Below, piece by piece: positions 12,143-22,083 of a DNA stretch of 64,000 nucleotides (position 1 is the stretch's first letter; the number at the start of each line of letters is the position of its first letter). Origin of the DNA: Mauremys mutica (taxonomy: Eukaryota; Chordata; Testudines; Geoemydidae). The stretch spans positions 270,922,045-270,986,044 of the forward strand of contig NC_059072.1 in the NCBI RefSeq assembly GCF_020497125.1, given 5' to 3'. The notes beneath the pieces were generated by a model. That model was not told the DNA's origin. It saw only the letters and a program-made list of their open reading frames with translations, and did no database searches. The position numbers and the translations under genes are program-made.

Positions 12143-12575
12143 TCATCCCTTAGAATATATGCCAATTTCTTATGCTAAACAATCTGTTCCATCTTGCATT
12201 AACTATGACACTCAGGCTATGTCTACATTAGAGGGGTAGGTCAACCTAAATTATGCTACTCCGGCTACATGAATAACATAGCTGGAGTCGAAGTAGCTTA
12301 CTGTGGTGTCTGCACTGCACTGGGTCAATGGAAGGCATACCTTACTCCTCTCATTGCTGGTGGAGTAACAGTCAACCAGAGAGTGCTCTGCCATTGATTT
12401 GATGGGTCTTCACTCGACCTGCTAAACTGACCTCTGGTGCATCGATTGCAGCAGCGTCGATCCCATGGTAGTATAGACATAACCTCAGAATATCTTTCTC
12501 AGACCTGAAGAAGAGCTTTTTGTGGCTCAAGAACTTGTCTCTCTCACCAATGGTGATATTTTAGGCCATGATCCT
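12143..12575 (+). mobile_element. Penelope-like element tail, + arm, split by a MITE
   Basis: Segment 12143-12214 (tcccttagaatatatgcc, cttatgctaaacaatctg) and segment 12485-12575 (agacctgaagaagagctt, caagaacttgtctctctcac) together match the tail at 34.98-35.11 kb in the same order. The Harbinger-like MITE at 12215-12484 sits between them. Removing the MITE and one TCA restores a continuous tail. It is non-coding. Confidence 0.65.
12212..12487. mobile_element. Harbinger-like (Chompy-type) MITE with TCA TSD
   Basis: The element is 12215-12484 (270 bp). The ends are GGCTATGTCTACATTA and the complement of GGTTATGTCTATACTA. Both flanks are TCA (12212-12214 and 12485-12487), a 3-bp duplication close to the TWA used by PIF/Harbinger transposases. 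The interior holds inverted tracts (aggtcaacctaaattatgct on the left, gcgtcgat near the right). It resembles the Chompy MITEs described from crocodilians and shared with turtles. The family name is from memory. It has no transposase. Confidence 0.75.
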
Positions 12576-15500
12576 GAAAATCATTCCATGTGATGTTTTA
12601 CCCACCATGGAATGAACCCGAAACCATCATTTCCTCATAAACTATGCAATTAGGGTTTCCATAGTCTGTCATTCTAATTAGTCTCCAAACTGTTTGAAAT
12701 CTCAGTAATAAAGACGTTACGCAGACTCACAATGTATTGTGATTATTTATGCTTATAATGTTCCCTGAGTCTATGCATTGAGAACATATTTGTAAGAATA
12801 TATATGAATAAATAAAATTGTGCTCAAACAGCACAGCTTATAAAGATAAATATGTCATAGCAAACAACTGCTTCCAGGTTTTTTTTTTCTTGCAGTATTC
12901 CTCTTCCAGACAGCATCTTTTGCTGTCAACACAGAATTTTCCTTGAGATGTGATATATTTATTGTCACTATGCATCCCTCAGAAGACATCACTGCCACCT
13001 CCTCCTTACTGGATTTTTATGAAAGAAGAAATAAATATATTATCCTGGAAAGAGACAAGACCCAAACTGCACCCTGTAATCCTTCCAACACACACAGGGT
13101 TTCCTTAATATCCTTTCAAACTATCTCTTCACAGCTTGAACACATCAGAGGATTATCTCATTATAGATAATCCTGTTTACTGAATATCCTCCTTGCATGA
13201 CAATCTCTTCAACAGTGTCCTGCTCCCCTAAGGGATTTGTCAATTTAGATTTCTCTATAACTCTTTTTGAGCTTGCATCTCATGAGAATGTTTCATCTGT
13301 AGGATCCCACACCTTGTACCAAACATCTTTTTTCTCCTTGGAAATTAAAATGTCTTTCAAAAGGTTTCCAGTTTGGAGAAGCAAGTGTTTAAAAAGTATT
13401 CTGCCTACTATATTTCTTATATGTGTCTTATATACATATTTTATGTATTTTACACACACACACACACACAAACGACAAAGCCTCATTTTTTTTACAAGCT
13501 TCTGATACAGTGAAATTATGTTTATCCCTATTGGAGATAAAAACTACGGAATGGATAAAGTGATATGATAGCCATATTTCATCGTTGATTAAAATCAGAT
13601 AAAATATATCATTTTCATCTTAATATTTTGAAATGCCAGAGTTGCTGCTCTGTTCCCTTATTGTCTCACTGGCACAGTTTTGCAAAACTTTACAGTTAGT
13701 GGAGATATAGCTGCTCATTTGTTTTGCAAGCTCTCTGATAAAGAAATGGTTTAGAAGGATAAGTCACAGCACAAATTGTAATTTTACTATTTGTGAAGTA
13801 CCACTGCCTTGCCAGAACAGATTGAACTTCAAAGCCTGACTAAAAATACTATACATCATTTATTTATCTGGAGGATACAAAAATAAAAGCCAGAGTTGTG
13901 GCTGCAACAATAGTATTTTAAAGAAACCATCCTGACAGCCAAATATTTGTCAAGGGCTTAATACACTTTTCATCAAACTATTTCCAGTTTGCTAAATCTA
14001 GTAATTGATTGATGGCTAACTTGCAGGTTTATTGCTCCCCAAACTGTCACACTGTATCTAGTACATAGACAAAGAATGAAAGTTTATGCACCCCATCAAC
14101 ATACCTTTTTCTTTAATAAACTATGCATTTAATAGCTTCCAAATTATATATTCCAGTCACACTGTTTTAATTGGTTTTTGACCTACATACTATTATGGGG
14201 TTGATTAACAATTCTCTAATCAAGGTTGCAAATCATTTGTCTGCATGTTCAATAATTTAGAGATTCATTTGGGAAATGTATTGTTGCTCATGGTCTTAAT
14301 CTGCATGTACTGAATTCCACACATGCAGTTCTGAGACGCAGTGTGCCAAAACTGATTCAAAATTCCACAGCAAAAAGCCAGCATGTGTCCAAGCATCTAT
14401 TTAGTTTTATACTGTGTTTTCCTTTCACTGCTAAGCAGATCTGCAAATAAAATTGGTGAGTAAATTACTAATTAATATAATGCCACGTTTGCTGTGCCCT
14501 CTCTGTGCATATTAAATATATATGTAAAACCCCCAGGCCCAAATCCTCCTTTGTCATGTGGCTACTTTGTGCCATACTGCAGGTGAGAATTTGCCATAGA
14601 GCCATCGTGTACAGCGCCAGAAAGAACATTCCTGTGGAAGAAGGCATAAAGGCTCCTTTGGCACCCATCCTCTCCTTTGCCAGTGTACGGGGGAGTGAGA
14701 GGAACTGGTTTGAGGCCTGACACTATACACTGTTCTTATTCACAGCTGTATTTCAGGCCCCCTGAATAAGGGCCATGAATAATCACCCTACATAAGAGTA
14801 GCCCACAGTCCTCTCTAATATATGCTGAGGGCCCAGCACTGCACACACTGGCCCTAGTGAGATTTATGCAACATTTCCACCTATAAACCTGTGCTACTCA
14901 GCCATAGCAGAGGACCTGGCTCCTACACCAAAACAAATCAGAATAGTTCTCTTGATACACAGAAAATCCATTGTAAGTATTCAGTTTCTGAAAGGTATGC
15001 AGATAAATTAACAAAAGCCAGTCAGTATTTCCTACTTGTGATTATCAGATGATCTATTTTCATCACTGAGAAGGTTTAGAAAATATTTCTAGAAGGTTGA
15101 TTTTTTCATACTTCACCATTAAATGATGTGTGTATGCTAACATAATATGACTAAAGTTCAGTATCTTTAAAACTGTGTTCAGTACAGTGTGTGATAGTTG
15201 GAAAAAGACTATTGTGGCCTCAGTTGTTTCACATTCTTAATTTTGTCCAGATGTTTATATGTGTTTGTATCCTATTGTGTAATTTTGTAGAATCTGCTAA
15301 TACTGCAAGGACCTGGTCTCTAATGTCATTTCCCTACATTCTAGCAGATAAGAGTTTGCTAAGTTTTTAACTAAACTGAACCCTACCCCCATCTATGACA
15401 CACCAGGATTCTGATGCTATTCGTAGCCTTACTAGAGACACAAAATAACTGAGATTAAAACTGATATTGCTTTTCATAACTTTGCAGAAAAGCTCACAGA

Positions 15501-17923
15501 CTTCCAATCACACAAATGAGGTGGAAATGATAAACAAAAGAGCTATTGGGATATTATTTTGACTTATCATAGTCAAACACAAAAATTGCATTACAATTAT
15601 TAAGAGTGTTAGAGAAAACACAAGAAACCCAGCATGACAAGTGTTTGTGCATTTAGCTGATAGCAATTATATTGATTATGCTATATAATTTGATTAAAAA
15701 GATGGATGGAGTATTATATGCTGTAATTTCTAAAATTAATTACCTCGAAGGATCAGTATAAAAACTGCTTAAAGGGCACTAGGAATTTTAAAAGGGCAGG
15801 AGCAAATGATAATTGCGTTTAATTATTTTAAATCATTATCTACGTCTCTATCTCAAGAAAAGATTATAAATCTGCAAAAAATAGTAATGTTGGATTTTTG
15901 TCAATGTGAGTTACTAAGAAGGTAGTTGCAGTAGATTACCAGGGTGTTGAAATCATGTAGTGGTTAACATTGCATAGGCATCATCTTTATCTGTGCATTT
16001 CCTTACTTTTATTATTTTTTGTATTGATTTTAAGCTGTTGTATTAGTGGGGAGTGGGGGGAGAGAATTGCTACTATTGGCAAAAGCAACACAAAGCTCTG
16101 ACTTCTACTAGATTCTCAAAAACCACAAAATGTGATGGTATCACATGGCAAAGGCAGATTTTGTAGGTAAAGATCAGCGTCTGCCTGTTAGTGCCATCGA
16201 AAAACTACCCAAGGGACCGATCCCACACCATTAAAAGTTTTGGGAGCAGTTTCAAGGTTTAAATACTCAGAACCCTTAGGAATAACCTAACTGGATCTCA
16301 CTATATCTCTCAACCTGGAGAAAAAAATAATTGAAAAACCTTCTCCAAAGAAGTTTGTCTCCACATACGCCCACTTACCTAGTTCTACCATTTCTTATTG
16401 TTTGAATCGTGGCTTCCTGGAAAGCTAATAGGTGGTCATGCTGCAGCCCCTTCCAGACTATGGTCATATTGTAGTCCCTTGCAGTAGACATAGAAGCCAT
16501 AGTGAAATTTGTTTCAACACGTGTATAAAGACTTGTTTAAACTTTGTTTCTAAACTTTGTTCAAGCAACACTCATGACTTTTGGGACATGAAGTAAGAGG
16601 TGAGTGTATAAAGCCCATTTTTGTGCTGAGGTTTAAAAACTATTTTTTCATTGCAGGCAGGGGACAAAGTAGTCTTTCCCTTAAAAATGTATTTGTTTTT
16701 TATAAAGAGCAGGATATGAAGGACCATCAAGGATTTGTCTCTATACATGGGAGCCAGAAGCTGAAGGGAATGCAGCCATTTAGATAAAAAGTGATACTGA
16801 AATGTTCTAGATTCCACAAGGGGTAGTGGGTAACATTGACCCCAATGATAAATGCACTTGAATTCAGGTTGGGACAATCTTCACTGTTTAAAAGATTTAC
16901 TGTTTTATTTTTAAAGTCAATGAATGGTCTCTTACCGCAAAAATTTTGGGGAACTGAAAAGGTTTCCATTCAGTCTATCCATGCTACCATTTCAGTGATG
17001 GTGTAATTCCTATTGATTTAGCAAGTAATGCTGTCAAATTTCACATACATATAGAAATGATGAATAGAAAAATCTCCTTAGCTTTCAGGAAGATTAAATC
17101 ATAACTCTGCATGGACTGTTCTTTAGTTCCAGCTATTTCACACTAATAGCCACATTTTATTAACTCCCAGCAGTCCTGATAGGATATCTTGTATCTGCTA
17201 CTGGGATGAAATTGCCCATGGAGTATAATATGACTGTCTATTATATTCAGAGAAATGTTTGCTGTTTATGATTAGTAGACATTTGTCATAAGCCATGAGT
17301 CTGCTTGGGAAATGTATCAATATTTAAATTTTGTTTTCCACTCAGTCTAACAGATCTTGCATTCTAAAAAGAAGGAATCACCTCTTAGATGGTAAAGTGA
17401 CAAAATTAAGATAGTATAAGAAGTCTAGGCTATCAAGGATCAGCTGAGTCTGATTTTATAGAGAAATGGTGTAAAACTGATTTTTGGTATAATAAGAAAA
17501 TCTCACAGACCTTTAAGTGGTACCATAAAATGTAAACATTTCAAAAAAAAGCACGTAAGTTTTGTTCACTGAGCTTAACTAGATATTATCTATTTATTAC
17601 AGAGTTATTACAGCAAGTAGACCCAAACATGATGATCCCAATTATATTAAACCATGAGCATTTTTATTATTAAGGATTCAATAACCTGTCTGAAGAAATG
17701 TGTGTTTTCCTACTCAATGTAATGAGATTTCCTCCATGCTCAATCCTCCAGTGCATCCAACATTCCCTTGCCTTGAGACAGAGATGGAGCTAGAGTCAAC
17801 CACACTAGGAGTATTGGGATTCTAGCAGCACAGAGGCTAGGGAGATGGTCAATGTCCTGCCTGATAAGAGTTGAAGGCTGCAGGAAATTTTAAATATTAT
17901 AGCCCGAATAAACAAACAGCTTA
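12576..17923. other. Long AT-rich interval, no gene seen
   Basis: More than 5 kb with no coding signal, no tRNA- or rRNA-like fold and no repeat I can name, apart from the (AC)n microsatellite at 13452. The open frames of 66-102 codons have no domain-like features and overlap on both strands. It is probably intergenic or intronic. Conserved non-coding elements cannot be seen without an alignment. Confidence 0.4.
13452..13470. repeat. (AC)n microsatellite
   Basis: A run of about nine AC units following ttatgtatttt. Confidence 0.9.
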
Positions 17924-18129
17924 ACATAAGAACATAAGAACATAAGAAAGGCCGTACCGGGTCAGACCAAAGGTCCATCTAGCCCAGTATCTGTCTACCG
18001 ACAGTGGCCAATGCCAGGTGCCCCTGAGGGAGTGAACCTAAAAGGCAACGATCAAGTGATCTCTCTCCTGCCATCCATCTCCATCCTCTGACGAACAGAG
18101 GCTAGGGACACCATTCTTACCCATCCTGG

Positions 18130-21105
18130 CTAATAGCCATTTATGGACTTAGCCACCATGAATTTATCCAGTCCCCTTTTAAACATTGTTATAGTCCTAG
18201 CCTTCACAACCTCCTCAGGTAAGGAGTTCCACAAGTTGACTGTGCGCTGCGTGAAGAAGAACTTCCTTTTATTTGTTTTAAACCTGCTGCCTATTAATTT
18301 CATTTGGTGACCCCTAGTTCTTGTATTATGGGAATAAGTAAATAACTTTTCCTTATCCACTTTCTCAACATCACTCATGATTTTATATACCTCTATCATG
18401 TCCCCCCTTAGTCTCCTCTTTTCCAAACTGAAGAGTCCTAGCCTCTTTAATCTTTCCTCATATGGGACCCTCTCTAAACCCCTAATCATTTTAGTTGCTC
18501 TTTTCTGAACCTTTTCTAGTGCTAGAATATCTTTTTTGAGGTGAGGAGACCACATCTGTACACAGTATTCGAGATGTGGGCGTACCATGGATTTATATAA
18601 GGGCAATAATATATTCTCAGTCTTATTCTCTATCCCCTTTTTAATGATTCCTAACATCCTGTTTGCTTTTTTGACCGCCTCTGCACACTGCGTGGACATC
18701 TTCAGAGAACTATCCACGATAACTCCAAGATCTTTTTCCTGACTTGTTGTAGCTAAATTAGCCCCCATCATGTTGTATGTATAGTTGGGGTTATTTTTTC
18801 CAATGTGCATTACTTTACATTTATCCACATTAAATTTCATTTGCCATTTTGTTGCCCAATCACTTAGTTTTGTGAGATCTTTTTGAAGTTCTTCACAATC
18901 TGCTTTGGTCTTAACTATCTTGAGTAGTTTAGTATCATCTGCAAACTTTGCCACCTCACTGTTTACCCCTTTCTCCAGATCATTTATGAATAAATTGAAT
19001 AGGATTGGTCCTAGGACTGACCCTTGGGGAACACCACTAGTTACCCCTCTCCATTCTGAGAATTTACCATTAATTCCTACCCTTTGTTCCCTGTCCATTA
19101 ACCAGTTCTCAATCCATGAAAGGACCTTTCCTTTTATCCCATGACAGCTTAATTTACGTAAGAGCCTTTGGTGAGGGACCTTGTCAAAGGCTTTCTGGAA
19201 ATCTAAGTACACTATGTCCACCGGATCCCCCTTGTCCACATGTTTGTTGACCCCTTCAAAGAACTCTAATAGATTAGTAAGACACGATTTCCCTTTACAG
19301 AAACCATGTTGACTATTGCTCAAGAGTTTATGTTTTTCTATGTGTCTGACAATTTTATTCTTTACTATTGTTTCAACTAATTTGCCCGGTACCGACGTTA
19401 GACTTACCGGTCTGTAATTGCCGGGATCACCCCTAGAGCCCTTTTTAAATATTGGCGTTACATTAGCTAACTTCCAGTCATTGGGTACCGAAGCCGATTT
19501 AAAGGACAGGTTACAAACCTTAGTTAATAGTTCCGCAACTTCACATTTGAGTTCTTTCAGAACTCTTGGGTGAATGCCATCTGGTCCCGGTGACTTGTTA
19601 ATGTTGAGTTTATCAATTAATTCCAAAACCTCCTCTAGTGACACTTCAATCTGTGACAGTTCCTCAGATTTGTCACCTACAAAAGCCAGCTCAGGTTTGG
19701 GAATCTCCCTAACATCCTCAGCCGTGAAGACTGAAGCAAAGAATCCATTTAGTTTCTCCGCAATGACTTTATCATCTTTAAGCGCTCCTTTTGAATTTTG
19801 ATCATCAAGGGGCCCCACTGGTTGTTTAGCAGGCTTCCTGCTTCTGATGTACTTAAAAAACATTTTGTTATTACCTTTGGAGTTTTTGGCTAGCCGTTCT
19901 TCAAACTCCTCTTTGGCTTTTCTTATTACACTCTTGCACTTAAGTTGGCAGTGTTTGTGCTCCTTTCTATTTGCCTCACTAGGATTTGACTTCCACTTTT
20001 TAAAGGAAGTCTTTTTATCTCTCATTGCTTGTTTTACATGGTTGTTAAGCCACGGTGGCTCTTTTTTAGTTCTCTTACTGTTTTTCTTAATTTGGGGTAT
20101 ACATTGAAGTTGGGCCTCTATTATGGTGTCTTTAAAAAGGGCCCACGCAACTTGCAGGGATTTCACTTTAGTCACTGTACCTTTTAACTTTTGTCTAACT
20201 AACCCCCTCATTTTTGTATAGTTCCCCCTTTTGAAATTAAAGGCCACAGTGTTGGGCAGTTGAGATGTTCTTCCCCTCACAGGGATGTTGAATGCTATTG
20301 TATTATGGTCACTATTTCCAAGCGGTCCTGCTATAGTTACCTCTTGGACCAGCTCCTGTGCTCCACTCAAGATTAAATCTAGAGTCGCCTCTCCCCGTGT
20401 GGGTTCCCGTACCAGCTGCTCCATGAAGCAGTCATTTAAAGTATCGAGAAATTTTATCTCGGCATTTCGTCCTGAAGTGAAATGTTCCCAGTCAATATGG
20501 GGATAATTGAAATCCCCCACTATTATTGGGTTCTTAATTTTGATAGCCTCTCTAATTTCCCTTAGCATTTCATCATCACTATTACTGTCCTGGTCAGGTG
20601 GTCGATAATAGATCCCTACTGTTATATTTTTACTAGAGCATGAAATTTCTATCCATAGAGACTCTATGGAACCTGTGGATTCGCTTAAGATTTTTACTTC
20701 ATTTGAATCTACACTTTCTTTAACATATAGTGCCACTCCTCCCCCTGCACGGCCTGTTCTGTCCTTCCGATATATTTTGTACCCCGGAATGATTGTGTCC
20801 CATTGATTGCTCTCAGTCCACCAGGTTTCTGTGATGCCTATTATATCTATATCCTCCTTTATTGCAAGACACTCTAGTTCACCCATCTTATTATTTAGAC
20901 TTCTGGCATTTGTGTACAAGCACTTTAAAAACTTGTCCCTGTTTATTAGCCTACCTTTTTCTGATGTGCCAGATTCTTTTTTATGTGACTGTTTATCATC
21001 TGATCCAGCCCTTACATTATACTTCTCATTCCTCTGCTCCTGACTATAACCTGGAGATTCTCTATCATCAGACTCTCCCCTAAGAGAAGTCTGTGTCCGA
21101 TCCAC
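18130..21105 (-). CDS. CR1 ORF2: endonuclease and reverse transcriptase
   Basis: This is the replication protein of the LINE. It nicks target DNA and reverse-transcribes CR1 RNA at the nick. Numbering the 991 codons from the GTG at 21105, an apurinic-like endonuclease occupies about 60-275: TNAR (65-68), TETWW (E93), GDFN (197-200, D198) and SDHN (265-268). The RT spans about 540-760, with NYRPVSLT (563-570), the A-box LDFQKAFD (634-641, D635), [10 protein letters not shown] (691-700) and the catalytic FADD (721-724). A C-terminal domain follows to residue 991. All catalytic motifs look intact and there is no internal stop. The frame is open above 21105 to a TAA eight codons before UUUAAAC, and contains no ATG before Met74, which lies inside the endonuclease. 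The GTG is therefore only nominal. See the frameshift signal at the junction. Confidence 0.9.
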   Translation of the reverse strand: MDRTQTSLRGESDDRESPGYSQEQRNEKYNVRAGSDDKQSHKKESGTSEKGRLINRDKFLKCLYTNARSLNNKMGELECLAIKEDIDIIGITETWWTESNQWDTIIPGYKIYRKDRTGRAGGGVALYVKESVDSNEVKILSESTGSIESLWIEISCSSKNITVGIYYRPPDQDSNSDDEMLREIREAIKIKNPIIVGDFNYPHIDWEHFTSGRNAEIKFLDTLNDCFMEQLVREPTRGEATLDLILSGAQELVQEVTIAGPLGNSDHNTIAFNIPVRGRTSQLPNTVAFNFKRGNYTKMRGLVRQKLKGTVTKVKSLQVAWALFKDTIIEAQLQCIPQIKKNSKRTKKEPPWLNNHVKQAMRDKKTSFKKWKSNPSEANRKEHKHCQLKCKSVIRKAKEEFEERLAKNSKGNNKMFFKYIRSRKPAKQPVGPLDDQNSKGALKDDKVIAEKLNGFFASVFTAEDVREIPKPELAFVGDKSEELSQIEVSLEEVLELIDKLNINKSPGPDGIHPRVLKELKCEVAELLTKVCNLSFKSASVPNDWKLANVTPIFKKGSRGDPGNYRPVSLTSVPGKLVETIVKNKIVRHIEKHKLLSNSQHGFCKGKSCLTNLLEFFEGVNKHVDKGDPVDIVYLDFQKAFDKVPHQRLLRKLSCHGIKGKVLSWIENWLMDREQRVGINGKFSEWRGVTSGVPQGSVLGPILFNLFINDLEKGVNSEVAKFADDTKLLKIVKTKADCEELQKDLTKLSDWATKWQMKFNVDKCKVMHIGKNNPNYTYNMMGANLATTSQEKDLGVIVDSSLKMSTQCAEAVKKANRMLGIIKKGIENKTENILLPLYKSMVRPHLEYCVQMWSPHLKKDILALEKVQKRATKMIRGLERVPYEERLKRLGLFSLEKRRLRGDMIEVYKIMSDVEKVDKEKLFTYSHNTRTRGHQMKLIGSRFKTNKRKFFFTQRTVNLWNSLPEEVVKARTITMFKRGLDKFMVAKSINGY

Positions 21106-21140
21106 ACGCTCCTCTGCAGCAGTCGGCTTTCCCCCATCTC

Positions 21141-22064
21141 CTAGTTTAAAAACTGCTCTACAACCTTTTTAATGTTTAGTGCCAGCAGTCTGGTTCCACT
21201 TTGGTTTAGGTGGAGCCCATCTCTCCTGTATAGGCTCCTCCCATCCCAGAAGTTTCCCCAGTTCCTAATGAACGTGAACCCCTCCTCTCTACACCATCGT
21301 CTCATCCACGCATTGAGACTCTGAAGCTCTGCCTGCCTACCTGGCCCTGCGCGTGGAACTGGGAGCATTTCTGAAAATGCCACCATAGAGGTCCTGGATT
21401 TCAGTCTCTTCCCTAGCAGCCTAAATTTGGCTTCCAGGACATCTCTCCTACCCTTCCCTATGTCATTGGTACCTACATGTACCACGACCACCGGCTCCTC
21501 CCCAGCACTACACATAAGTCTATCTAGATGCCTCGAGAGATCCGCAACCTTCGCACCAGGCAGGCAAGTCACCATACGGTTCTCCCGGTCATCACAGACC
21601 CAGCTATCTACATTTCTAATAATCGAATCTCCCATTACTAACACCTGCCTTTTCCTAGAAACTCGAGTTCCCTCCCCCGGAGAGGCAACCTCAGTGCGAG
21701 AGGTAACCCCAGCACCATCTGGAAGGAGGGTCCCAACTATGGGAAGGTTTCCCTCTGCTCCCATTGACTGCTCTACTTCCCTGAGCCCTTCTTCCTCCTC
21801 AACAGCACAGGAGCTGTCTAAGCGGAGGTGGGACAATTCTACAGTGTCCCGGAAAGCCTCATCAACATACCTCTCTGCCTCTCTCAGCTCCTCCAGTTCC
21901 GCCACCCTGGCCTCCAAAGTCCGTACATGGTCTCTGAGGGCCAGGAGCTCCTTGCACCGACTGCACACATACGCAACCCGCCCACAGGGCAGGTAATCAT
22001 ACATGCGACAGTCAGTGCAATAAACTGGATAGCCCCCACTCTGCTGCTGGGCTTCTGCCTGCAT
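21141..22064 (-). CDS. CR1 ORF1: zinc-finger-like, coiled-coil and SGNH-esterase-like protein
   Basis: This 307-codon frame starts at an ATG. The N-terminus has a cysteine cluster (C16-x2-C19, C27, C34-x2-C37) that could bind zinc, followed by a heptad-rich coiled-coil region (about 38-70, [19 protein letters not shown]). The C-terminal half (about 138-305) has SGNH/GDSL hydrolase blocks: GDSIIRN (145-151), with Ser as nucleophile; GTND (198-201), block III; and DGLHLN (282-287), with the Asp/His pair D282 and H285. A zinc-finger ORF1 is known from turtle CR1, and esterase-type ORF1 proteins occur in CR1 and related LINEs. The likely role is RNA binding and ribonucleoprotein assembly. The substrate of the esterase is unknown. 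The frame ends at TAG (21143-21141) immediately after the UUUAAAC heptamer. Confidence 0.88.
   Translation of the reverse strand: MQAEAQQQSGGYPVYCTDCRMYDYLPCGRVAYVCSRCKELLALRDHVRTLEARVAELEELREAERYVDEAFRDTVELSHLRLDSSCAVEEEEGLREVEQSMGAEGNLPIVGTLLPDGAGVTSRTEVASPGEGTRVSRKRQVLVMGDSIIRNVDSWVCDDRENRMVTCLPGAKVADLSRHLDRLMCSAGEEPVVVVHVGTNDIGKGRRDVLEAKFRLLGKRLKSRTSMVAFSEMLPVPRAGPGRQAELQSLNAWMRRWCREEGFTFIRNWGNFWDGRSLYRRDGLHLNQSGTRLLALNIKKVVEQFLN
21144..21150 (-). promoter_or_regulatory. Candidate -1 ribosomal frameshift site (UUUAAAC)
   Basis: On the - strand, ORF1 ends CAG TTT TTA AAC TAG. The seven bases before the stop are T TTA AAC in the ORF1 frame, the classic X XXY YYZ slippery heptamer. A -1 slip reads TTT AAA CTA GGA GAT, which is exactly the ORF2 frame. 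The ORF2 frame is closed by TAA eight codons upstream of the heptamer. Possible stimulatory structures downstream are a CAGACT/AGTCTG hairpin about 60-85 bases away and a GGAGAT (21141-21136) to ATCTCC (21058-21053) long-range pairing. Both are unproven. Confidence 0.5.
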
Positions 22065-22083
22065 TGTCTCCTAGTTAGTGAAA

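Larger units (their letters stand above)
17924..22083 (-). mobile_element. CR1 LINE with both ORFs open
   Basis: The 3' end, at the low coordinate, carries three tandem ATAAGAAC units (complement of ATGTTCTT) and the CR1 tail. Moving up in coordinate come the C-terminal region, RT, endonuclease and an ORF1, all open. The sequence just above the ORF1 start (about 22083) looks like ordinary flanking DNA, so the 5' UTR with its internal promoter is either very short or lost. This is by far the best preserved copy in the window and appears young compared with the decayed CR1s at 0.4, 27.5, 32.3, 41.7 and 55.7 kb. The exact 5' boundary is uncertain. Confidence 0.92.

Noticed and set aside
13197..13505. 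102-codon + frame and its antisense partner
   Set aside because: It includes the (AC)n microsatellite, its composition is random-like and there is no homologous motif.
18905..21996. Open frames on the + strand opposite the intact CR1 (up to 189 codons)
   Set aside because: They are antisense shadows of ORF1 and ORF2.
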